Source of the DNA: Antennarius striatus | Taxonomy: Eukaryota > Chordata > Actinopteri > Lophiiformes > Antennariidae | Assembly (NCBI RefSeq): GCF_040054535.1 | Contig: NC_090781.1 | Span: 7,028,982 to 7,092,981, forward strand | DNA: 64,000 bases | Direction: 5' to 3' | Shown: positions 38,601-50,600 of the stretch, piece after piece | Layout: every line of letters starts with the position of its first letter | Position numbering within the stretch: position 1 is the first letter of the stretch | Program-made: the position numbers and the translations under genes | Notes under the pieces: model-generated | The model's input: the letters and a program-made list of their open reading frames with translations, nothing else | Database searches by the model: none | What the model was told of the DNA's origin: nothing

Positions 38601-41600
38601 TTGGGGCAGAAAGGGCGCTGTGTTACCTCCCTGAGGCTGTAGCTTGAGACCCAGAACTATTGCTCTTGTCTCTTAATACTCCACACCTCTTCGTCACTCC
38701 CACTTTTGTTTAAATCAATGATTTAAAGAAATCAGTGGTTTATGGATTCAACCAAGGATGCCTATTCAGATTTAATTCAATGTTTCTAACATTAAACTAT
38801 ACTTATAGAGAGGGTGATTTAAAAAAAGAACTAAAAACTAAACTTACAGAGAGGGTGATTTAAAAAAAGAACAAAAAACTAGACTTATAGAGAGGGTGAT
38901 TTAAAAAAAGAACTAAAAAGTAGACTTAGAGAAGGTGATTTTAAAAAAGGAAGTATCACTGTGTGGGTGTAGACAACAACTTTTTCTGTGGGAATGAATG
39001 GAAAGCAGTGACATCATGCTGGGTGTATTTGTGTGCACCCACACTGTGTGACTCAGGTGTATAGATTAGATAAGACACTGCGTGTGTCTCACATGTGTGT
39101 GTGGTCTCTTCCATTGGTAGGCTGCAGATCACTGAGCAGGCTTAAAGAAATGGCAAGAATGATTGCATTACTGAAAATAAGATATTGCCACCTCTGTAGG
39201 GTACCAGGCAAGTTTGTGGTATGACTCAGCATAGAAAGACTTCATATCAGATTTGCACTCCAGTTCACCAAAGTTTTCAAATACAGGGGTGCCTTGACTT
39301 TTCAATGCCCCAACTTAGTTTTTGAGTTACAAGTTGTCACTCTGTCAAATTGTTGCTCTGAGTTGTCATTCAAAACCCGAGTTATGAGCAGATGAAAAAT
39401 GAAAAAAAATCAGTGAAGATTGTAACAAGTGATGAAGTGTACCATTAAGAGTGTAAATAAAGTTAAGCAATGAAACAATAGTTGATGAACTACAGTGACT
39501 GAAAAATGCAAAAAACAACCTCAAATTTCTTCTACCCTCCACATCCACTAGTGTCGTCCAATACCTCAGCTAGTGGATACCCTCCACATCCACTAGTGGT
39601 TTTATTCACTAGTGGATAAAACCAATTTCTAAAATTGTGTGTTAGTATGTTTTTAAATGTTTGTCTTCAAGAAAATGGATGAATGGATGATTTTTATAGC
39701 ATTTTTGTCATTTCTTAATACATTTTTCATATTTTAAAATGTTACAAAAAACAGAGTGTTTCTGTGTAACATATTATTTTCATTTCAGTTAATTTCAATG
39801 GGGAAAATTGATTTGAAATACGAGCAAATTGAGTTTGGAGTTTGGTCACGGAATGTATCAAACTCGTAAGTCAACGTCCCACTGTTTGATTTAGCATGTG
39901 TACAAGGTTACACATTTGTCACATCCCTGCAGCCTACATAATTTCCCTGACGGAATCTCCTTAAGGGATAATCAAAGTTATACTCTGCTCTACTCTACAG
40001 GTAACTCCCAGAACTGCTCAATCCTGGTTTTTCCGATTGTCCTTCCTATCCCAATCAAACATCTCTGCTTAGAGCTGCATTGCTTAAGCCTCCAGATTGC
40101 TGCAGTGACTCATGATTGTTAAAACACCGTTCAGTATGGGTGGGATAAAAGTTGGTCAAGTATCCGCTTAGTATATTTTGAGTAAAGTGACTATATGTTG
40201 ACAACCCTTCCTTATGACCAGTGAAGCTATCGCTTTTATTTCAACGTTTTCAGTCAGTACATTGAATATTGATGTAATTATATGTAATTCAAGTTACACG
40301 CATGCCATTGGCCTACAGTTGCCTTTATGGATTCTAAAGTTCTTTCCTGAATCTTGTATAAGAGAGTCCTTATTGTTCGCCGTCTTCCTTCCTTTTCAGT
40401 TTTTGAAGATCTTTTCAGAGAGTTTGTGTGAGAGTCTGCTCCTTTTCTCCATGACTTTTTCTCTCTCTGGTCTGGACATGGGCCCCTCTTACTGCCACTG
40501 CTGCTGCAGTTGGCCCAGCTCTGGCACAGTTTTCCATCAAAACACCAAACCTCAATGGAGCATTCAAGCCCAGGCCCGCTCTTGAGCAACCCCTCCCTCT
40601 CATCCCATGCAGTTCTTACTCAGCCTTCTTGCTCCTTTTCTGGTTCTCTGAACATTTGATGGCCCCGTCCAGGAAGGGGTGCAAGCTCAGACTTTTACAG
40701 CTGGATCTGTAGACTTGAATGAGATGAAGAAAACCTATTTGTGTCTTATTTATTCTATATATATCGTTTGTGGAGTTACTAAATGGTAATGTTAAATCTA
40801 ATACCCAGAATACAACAAACACCCACTGCTACACAGACTGATGTTTGCCTGTTACTGTATATTGATTTATTTTTAGTATGTGTCCAAATTATACTATATT
40901 CATTGTTCAATATGCCAAGATTGAAATAGATCAGATGAATAATTCTCAATGTAGGCAGTTTCATACATACATGCAGACAGGCAGACTAGAGATTCCTTAA
41001 ATAGTTAGATCATTCAGGCCTGTCAGGGCCACAGAGCCAAAGATTCGCCTTGTGGAATGCTTGTTCACCCATCTGCTAAAGAGTTTATTTATAAGGATAG
41101 CATTACCTACATGGCCATACATCTAGAATACATACATTATTCTTCAAAGTAGGCAATAAAGACGTAAAGTTGTAAGTAAAAATCATTGAACTCCATTGCA
41201 TATTTTATTGGTGAAATAAATTTAGCAGTTGTTGCCTTAATCACTTAAAACAAAAAAATGTTTATATTTTCTTGATTGAAATACAAAGGGATTTTTTTAT
41301 TGATTGCTACAGTCTGGAATTTTCATTGTGAAAACTTTTGCAACCACTGTCTCTGGAAAAGATACTATTTGGATTGCAAATGAATTAATATACCTTTCAG
41401 CATTAGTTATGTCCTGACAGATATGCAAGTCACAAATCCCATTGGCAATGAAAAACCCACATAACACCACAGATGGTGATGTTTGAGCTTTGTAACTATG
41501 TGAACAGTCCTTTTCCTTTTTAGTCTAGAGGACACAAAGGCTAGGATTTCCATACTTCATCCGTAATTTAATTGTGGATTCTTCACACCAAAGGACTTCT

Positions 41601-44600
41601 TGCCATTTTATGTCAGTCCTTCTCAGATAATCTTTGGACCAAGAGATACAGTAGATTTAGTGTATGTACTGTATATGGCATGGGTTGTGCATGGATGAGT
41701 CCTGACACACTTGTAGATGATAAGCCATTGTAGTTGATTATGTTGACAATGTTGCTGTTCCAAAGTTCATGGAGTTTCAGAGTTGACGTTTGGCCTTGCC
41801 CCTTAAATGCTAAGATTTTTCTAGATTCTCATTGATGATATTATGGTCTATAAATGGAAATCCTCCAAAACCTTCCGAATGTGTGTTGAGAAACATTGTT
41901 TGTAAATGCCCACGATTATATTCTCATTAACAATTGTATATATGGTCTTAAAGTCTCCAGAAAGCAGCTGTGAATTGTATTACCTCAAACAAAACTCTTG
42001 TATTTGTACCCGGCTGTATTTCCCACTGTTTCTGCTTTTTGTTCAGTTGGTGCATTCTATTTACCCCAGAGGTCAGAGCTGGGAATGATTGTGTTCCAGT
42101 AAACAAGTTGGAACACAAAATTAATGCCTCTAAGAAAACTTTTTTTTACTTGCACTTTGTAATATAAACAACTAACTGCTTGGTAGTTAACCCATACAAT
42201 ACCATTGGTGGAAGACAATATTTTGTGTATGACTGATTTAACAAAAAAACAAATGCTGACAAATCATATATTACTGGAGCTTCTACTCTTTTATTGCACG
42301 AAGTATTCATCTTAAATTATGAGGTCAGGAGTGACAGACTTCTGACCTCATACACATACACATTATATATCGTCTGTATCGTCTGTCTCTTCTTTGTTTT
42401 CATGCCAACGTTTGCGTGTGATTTGCCAGCATGTGTTTCTCTATCCGAGACTCACCTCTGACCAATCCCAAAAGGTTTGAGTTTGAGGAACTGGAAAGGT
42501 GGTACCTTGGATTTTCGGACAAAAATCTTTTATGAAGATTGGCATTTGTCCGTCAAGGTTCTCCTCCAGAATATCTGTCCCTTTTTCCAAATTCCTCCCG
42601 ATTTTAACACAGTGGACACATCATCTCTGTGAAGTCTGGCTTTTGGGGAGTGTAATTTTGGCCTCAGTTTTTAGTATTGTTTTTTCCTGTCTCTTCTTGT
42701 CGTCTTTCTATTTTCTTGATTTCTTGAGGTACATGTTACAGGAGATGAAGTTTGGAAATTGTAATCTGGATTCTGCCCGGAATTTCATCCTCAATGACGG
42801 AGTTTTTCCCCAACGCTGTCGCTTATGTTCTGGAGGGTTCTGTTGAGGTTCTCTGTCGTAAAAAAGCTTTAAATTGTCTGTTGATTTGATTTATAAATAA
42901 AAGTTGATTGATTGATCTGCAGTATTTTTCGTGCGATTAGGCGTGCTGGACTATAAGGCCCACATTCAATGACTGACCTATTGTGAAACTTTTTTCATAT
43001 GTAAGGTGCACTGGATTATAAGGCTGGGCTTGCACTAGTATGACTAAGCCACTGTGGCTCAGTGTAAAAGAATTGAGTAAGCAAAAAAAAACAAACACAT
43101 TCTGTGTCCAATACAGCGGCTTGCTATAATAGCAAGTAAAACTTACAAGTTAACATTGAATAATACCAAGAATCAAATTTATTTAAATCAAAGAGTCAAA
43201 GTTAAAATGTCTTCTAGTTTAAAACCCTTAAAGACCGATGATCACGCTGGCGTGATTAGAGGGCATGTTGTTTTTAAACCATTCTTAACTAATGAAGTCT
43301 GTCATACAAGAACTGTAACGGAGTCATCATGATGTTCGGGGTTGCTGTGGTCATGTTTCCGTGACAGTATAGATGTGAAACTGTCTTCCGGTTTTTATTT
43401 GGAGCCGATTGACCCCATAAACCGGAGATATGATCGTTTACATTTCCCAACAGTATCACCCCCATTTCTCCGTGTGCTGTGGACCTTCTCCTCCAAGCCC
43501 ACCAGTACCACCCCTCAACTATCCATCGGCTGGGGTCCTGCTTCCTTTCTTCCTCCGTGCCGCCATACAGTCATCCACGCAGCTGTAATTGTGCCTTGAC
43601 TTTAGCAACCTTAACCATATTGATACTGTCTCTATCTGGCCTATCTGTCACTCTCTCTCTGTCTCTCTCTCTCTGATGCTGTTCTTATCTTCCTTTGATT
43701 TCTTTTCCACCCAACCGGTTGAGGCGGATGGCCGCCCAAAAGAGTCTGGGTCCTGCCCGGAGTTTCTTCCTCATTGAGGGAATTTTTCCCCGCCACTGTC
43801 GCTTATGCTTGCTCTGGAGGGTTCAGTTGGGTTTCTCTGTCTGTTAAAGTGTTTTGAAATGTCTGCTGCCATGATTAAGCGCTATATAAATAAAACTTGA
43901 TTGATTGATTGATCAAAGGAAAGCGCCTCAAACAGCGGATTATCAATAGACGCCAGACACCCTGTTTCTCTCCATGTAGTTGCCATCATACAAGTGGTGA
44001 CGCATGTATTCACGTGATGTAAACATGTTTCGCGATTCGTACATGCTTGTCACGTGATGCAAACATACCGTGATTGGTGCATCTCGTCATGTGACGCAAA
44101 CGTCTGAATGACACACAATTATGCGCACGATTTACGCATTTTGCGTGCTCGTAGTCTTACTTTGAAAAACTCCTTTGGAGAGTGGCACAAGTGACACAAA
44201 CTACATATAGTTATGTTAGAAGCCTATGGCAACCTTTTTTGAGTTCAAAATCAAATTCAATGAGCATTTTTTGGGTTTTTAGGTACAATAAAATACTTTT
44301 GTTCCATTTTCGAATTTGACTGTGTGTCTATTTGGGCCCAAAAAACTCCTTTGAACAGTGGCACAAATGACACAAACTATGAAATTATGTTAGAAGCCTA
44401 TGGCAACCTTTTTAGAGTTCAAAATAAATTTGATCAGCATGTTTGTGGTTTTTATGTGCAATTACATAACATTTTTCCATTTCCGAATTTGACTGTGTGT
44501 GTATTTTGCCCCAATATGTCAATATAGTAAGTTATATGGAAATAAAAACTCTCTTCATATAGCTGAAGTTGTGCTGAAGATAGACGTACCAAGCATGGGT

Positions 44601-47600
44601 ATGTTAAATCATTTTAATGTGGTAATAGAGACAAATATCAAAAGTACCAAAAAACGGCCATATAGGTCAGGGCTGTAGGGGCTAAGTAAAACTTACAAGT
44701 AAACATTGAGTAATATTTTCTATGACTGTATTTTCACATAGTGAATGTAAGTTTTCAATTGTTTGGGGGTGTAAAACCACGCTCATCATGCCCCCCCCCA
44801 GGACATTTTTTTAAAAAATGGGGTTGTTTTCCTGCATTCTGGTGCATTCTGAGGGCAAAATCTTCTGTTCAATTTACCTACAAAAATACACTAAAGTCAA
44901 CAGTTCAAGCTAATCTATGTGTTTCTATCCTACTTTATGCAGGTATAAATGTGAGATTCAACAATATCAACAATATCTTTCATTTTTCATTTACCTTCTG
45001 ATCGGTCTGTCACCACTCCTACCCCCTCTCAGCATTCACCATTTGTTGTTCAATTAGAATTTGAATACAAAATCTACTATAAAACACTCTTATTTTCATT
45101 TTCTTGCAATAGATCTTCCTTGCCTTGTCGTACACCAATTCGTGGGTTTAGCTTGTAAAAATAGAATCCTTTTTTTTTCATTGGACGAAAGGAGGTCATG
45201 ACCCAAGTGCACATTTAATTATCGGGAGCGTTCGGGTCACTTCGGCTATGTCCGTCAGCATGCGGAAATAGTCGCATGCTATTGTTTTCTTATGTTATTG
45301 CTCGGGAATTTTTGCAAGTCCAAAAAAGTTGTAGCCTTTTTTTCCTAAAAATAAGAACGTCACTGTGGCTACACAGGCTAAAAACCTTGTAGCCACTCTG
45401 GAATGTACTTTGCCTATGAGGAAGTGGCGATCGGCCAGCGCAAGCCCAGTAAGGTCTTGCACTGGCCCATCTTGAAAGCACTGGCCCATGTTTTGCTTTG
45501 TACAAAATATAGCTTTATTTAAAGTTGTTTTGACATGTGTAAACAGTCCTTCAAATATGTTGCAGAGGATGAGAATGTGGCTCACAGACACTAATTTCTA
45601 CTCTATGTCTTCAACATTATTAAATATGAATATTTAAGTATTTGTTTTTTCAATCACTTAAAAACATCTACTACAGCATCCATAATTTTTTTCAGCTTTT
45701 TTTTTATTTTAAACTGTGAAAATAACAACATAGAGTGCATGCGAAAGTACCTGGACGCATTGTGGTAATGAGAATTTTGTATTAATCCCCGCAGGGAAAT
45801 TACATAGTCACTCAGGTATTTACATGTTTTATATTTAAAATACAAATATATTTAATTTTTATCATGAAATCAGTTGTTGCTCCAAGGAGAGACCATTATC
45901 AGCTTTATTATTATGTTCAGTGACTAACTTGCATGTTTTATTACTGAAATCATTGCCGCCATGTTGATTCAGTAATTTCATGAGAATCATCCACCACCTT
46001 TTACTAATGAACCTTTACCTGGTCCAATCAGGTGTTTTCGAGCATTGTGTGAATGTGTTTGCTGTCCCTGTCTTAACTTTTTTAGATGTGTTATTGGCAT
46101 AAATTAAGAATCAACAAATTCTAAATGAGCAAATATTGAATTGAATATCAGAGGATCAGAAGACACTGCTTCTAAAGAGCATCCAGCATGTTTAAAATCA
46201 GAGGTGTCTTTGCAGGTTGTCACAGTGTGTAGATAGAGAAAGAGATGGAAAGATATACTGCAGACTAGCAGGAACCCGTGGAAATTCCACAATAAAACAA
46301 TAATATCAGACTTCATACCAAACATGAAAAGCATAAATAGTTACCTTGTTCTATGGAACAAGATAGTAAATAATGACTGGGAATGACATTAAGTCATTTG
46401 TTTATTTATTTAAATCACAATCGTCCACACAATGGGGAAATTATTTGGTAACCAATGACAGACACCTTTGGTTGATGGGCTTTAACTCACTGAATGTATA
46501 GCTACTTTTTGTATACCCCACCTTTCTTTTTCTTGGCGATTTTCCTTTTGGGCTTGGCATTCATTGGCTCTGGCTAAATAGTACTTCTGTTTTTGTGAAG
46601 CAATCTGTCTTTCAGTCAGAGTTTCACTCAGAATTTGTTGCCATTTTCTATGTCGTTCCTGCTGTTTGGACTCTGCTCAAAAACATAAAAAATGTTGGAC
46701 AGTTATGACACTCTAAAATTACGTTAGCTGGGAAGTCCATGTGTAGTTATTTTTTGCTCCTAACATAGATACCTTACGCCATATTGTTCACATGATTCCT
46801 TTTGGCAGATGTGCCGTGATTGGTTGGATGCATTGATTGGCTGGGCGCCTGATTGACAGGTAGTCGGTGGAGTTGGTGACAGCGTGACAGCTTGACAGTG
46901 TGAGACTTTTTCAAGTGAGCTAATTCAAACATATAGGTGGGGAGATTGATCTCTTCTGTGATGTGGCGATTGCAAGCATATGATAAACAGAATATGTTGG
47001 CAACCATTGTTAATCACAGTGAAATAACATGTGGTGTGCGATAAAATGGGAAAATTCCTAAGATACAGAAGACAAATATGTATGTGTCATCTATGATAAT
47101 ATCTTACTGGTTGTTTAAATGATGTTCAAGTTGTCATTGTCAAGAATTTGATATTCAGTGTGAGTGCCTGGACTTCTGTTACTTTTTTAGAGGCAGGGTA
47201 TGCAGCACTATACGGCTCTTTTTTACGCTTTGATTCCAGCTGCTTGTTATCATTACCACATTTTTTTAAATAAAATACTTTCATCTGCTTTTCAGGTGGT
47301 GGACAGGACAGATTTTCCAGCATGCACTTTATGTCTGAGCACATCAGGGCATTCCTCCACCAGGTTAATATAGAAAGTAGAGAATTGTAAATGCACAACT
47401 TTGTATGATATGCAGTTGTTTTAATAACACAAATAACATAAGGATATTTAATCTCTTTGGTGCTGTTTAGACAAAAACATGCAACTTATTTGAATGGGAC
47501 AGACTGTCCCTAGGTGTAAATGTGAGCGTGAATGTTTGTTTGATGAGCTGGCGACTTATCTGGGCTGTACCCTATCTCTCACCTCTAGCCAGTCAGGATA

Positions 47601-50600
47601 GGCTCTAGCTTAACTTGAGACATATATTTTATGTAGATAAGCAATGATAGTCTCATCTTAAAAAAAATAAATAAACGAACGAACAAACGTTGAGAGGGCC
47701 CCCTTATGTGAATTCAAAGAAACCAGTCATTTTTATATCAATGTTTGAGCAGATATGTAAACTATTAATTCTGACAGATCTATTTGTCCTTTTTTGATTA
47801 ATATGCAGTTTTTAGCACCTAAGTTTTTGTGTTCGCTATGGTGATGGACAGGTTGACAGACGAGGTTAGACAAGAATCTCCATGGACTATGATGTTCTCA
47901 GATGACATTGTGATCTTTATTGAGAGCAGGGAACAGGTGGAGGAGAATCTAAAGAGGTGGAGGTTTGTCCTGGAAAGGAGAGGAATGAAGGTTAGCTGCA
48001 GTAAGACAGAGTACATGTGTGTGAATGAGAGGGACCCAAGTGGAAGAGTGAAGTTACAGGGAGAAGAGATCAAGAAGGTGGAGGATTTTAAGTACTTAGA
48101 GTCCAGAGTAATGGAGAGTGTGGAAAAGAGGTGAAGAAGCATGTGAAGAAGCAGGCATGATGGAACGGGTGGAGGAAAGTGTCAGGTGTGATGTGTGATA
48201 GAAGAGTTTCAGCTAAAATGAAAGGAAGGTGTACAAAACTCTGGTGAGAACAGCAATTTTGTTTGGTCTGGAGCAGTGGTTCTTAACCTGGGTTCAGTTG
48301 AACCCTAGGGGTTCTGTGAGTCGGTCTCAGGGGTTCGGCGGAGACGGGGGTCAAGAGAAAATACCCGACATGATGTGTCGGGTGTTTTTGCCGAACATAC
48401 ACAAATCACTGTACGTTTGACTGTATGACAGAACGTGATGGGAGTCAGCGTTCTGCATGATTTGCAATGTCAAGTTGAGCAACTCTACTCTCGCACTGGC
48501 AAAAATAAAGGAACACTTCCTTAAGCTTCGTGGAAAACAACAGAAACAGACTTTGTTGTGAAAATGACATAAGAGTGGCACTTGTCAAAGTGAAACCCCA
48601 CATATCTGAACTGGTCTCTCAATAACAACAGCAGAATTCACACTGATTTGCAGGTAGGTCATTTCATGTGAGTTCATGCACTGTCTTGGTTTTGTTCTTT
48701 GAAAAAGGTGACATTAATGCACAATTCATTAAATACACCAGTAAAACATATACTTATGTCTTAAATTTGAAAAAAAAAAAAAACTAAAGAAGGGTTCGGT
48801 GACTGAGCATATGAAACCGGCAGGGTTCAGTACCTCCAACAAGGTTAAGAACCACTGGTCTAGAGACAGTGTCACTGAGGAAAAGACACGAGACAGAGCT
48901 GGAGGTAGCAGAGATGAAGATGCTGAGGTTCTCTTTGGGAGTGACCTGGATGGATAGGATCAAGATGAGTACATCAAAGGGACAGCACATGTTAGAGGTT
49001 TTGGAGATAAAGTCAGAGAGGCCAGACTGAGATGGTTTGGACATATCAAGAAGAGAAAGAAAGTCAACTTTATTGATCCCCTACGGGGAAATTATCTTTA
49101 CACTCTTTTTTTTACATGCGTATATGTATCAAACCATGCATACAAAGTTGTGTACAGGCCCCCTGAACAAACACAATACACACTAGGGGCCTGTAGGCAT
49201 GCGGTGAGTACAATTGTTAGTACATGGGGAGGCAGAGTGAAGGGTCGCAACTTCGGGGTGCGCCCCAAATGAGCAGCTTGTGGGGGGAAGGCGCCTTGCT
49301 CAAGGGCGCCTCGGCAGTGGCCTGGAGGTGAGCTGGCACCTCCCACTGTCAGCTCATGCTCCGAGGATGTCTGGCGGGAGTGGGATTTGAACCGCCAATG
49401 TGAGTATATTGAGATGGTGAATATATTGGTAGAAGGATGCTGAGTTTTGAACTGCCAGACAGGAGGCCTAGAGGAGAGGAAGACCAAAGAGGAGCTTTAT
49501 GGATGTAGTGAAAGAGGACATGAAGGTAGTTGGTGTGAGAGAAGGGGATGCAGAAGACAGGGTTAGATGGAGGCAACTGATTCGCTGAGACGACCCCTGA
49601 AGGGAAAAGCCGAAAGGAGGAGAAGAAGATGCAGTTTTTACCATACTTTTCTGAGTTTTACCCTTAAATGAAAGACGTTTGATTGTTTCAATTGCAGCTT
49701 GTAAGCAAAGGATTTACATTCTTTTAAATCACTCTTAAATTGCATGACTTTACATCAAACTCTATCATAACATATTCTAGTGCTGGAAAGATATTCTGAA
49801 TCTTGTCAGTTGCTCTGAGTCTCTGTTTCAGCAGCCTCTAAAATTGAGACCATAAATGGCAGGGTCATCATCACCACAATCCACTGGTGCAAGTGTGACA
49901 TGTCATTTTTTTTATATTTAACCATTTAAGTTAACATGATTCTTTCAGAGTTCAATATTAAAACTGTAACGGTACTCAGTGTAGTTGATACCCGGGCTAT
50001 TTAACTGTGCCCTGTGATCATTCAGATATTGTACCTGAAAAATGAGTCATGATTTTAGCACAAATGCTATGTTATATGGTATATAATTTTAATACTACTA
50101 TATAAAAATATACGTTTTTACTGTTGGTCGAAGAAGGAGCAAAGGCCAAACAAGAAGCTTATGATGACTTGTATGCTAGGTTGGACAGTAAGGAGGGAGA
50201 GACTGATCTATACCGGTTGGCAAGACAAAGAGATAGAGATGGGAAGGACGTGCAGCAAGTTAGGGTGATTAAGGATAGGGATGGAAGTCTATTGACAGGT
50301 GCCAGTAGTGTGATGGGAAGATGGAAAGAGTAATTGAAGAGTTGATGAACGTGGAAAATGAGAGAGAACAAAGACTAGAAGAGGTGACTGTTGTGGACCA
50401 GGATGTAGCAAATATTAGTCAGGATGAAGTGAGGAGGGCATTGAAGAGGATGAAGAGTGGAAAGGCACTCGGTCCTGATGATATACCTGTAGAGGTATGG
50501 AAGTGTCTAGGAGAGGTGGCAGTAGAGTTTCTGACTGGGTTGTTCAACAGGATCTTAGATAGTGAGAAGATGCCTGAGGAATGGAGGAGAAGTGTGCTGG

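Larger units (their letters stand above)
47815..49628 (+). mobile_element. 5'-truncated RTE-clade LINE copy, split by two later insertions
   Basis: Matches the LINE at 50120-51901 from its FAMVMDRLTDEVRQ region to the 3' tail. The 12-bp direct repeat ATGCAGTTTTTA at 47803-47814 and 49629-49640 is a target-site duplication. The copy is interrupted by the hAT-type element 48274-48857 and the SINE 49055-49402. The reverse transcriptase part reads openly to 48134, where a deletion and frameshift end it. The catalytic box is FSDD in place of FADD in the other copy. It ends GCCGAAAGGAGGAGAAGAAG. Non-functional. Confidence 0.85.

Noticed and set aside
38801..38950. Regularly spaced repeats that could be mistaken for a CRISPR array
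   Set aside because: Units are contiguous with no unique spacers, in a vertebrate intron; it is a minisatellite.
42925..43060. Possible MITE with GGACTATAAGGCCCAC and GGATTATAAGGCTGGG words
   Set aside because: Repetitive in look, but I could not define ends or a target duplication, so it is not listed as an element of its own.
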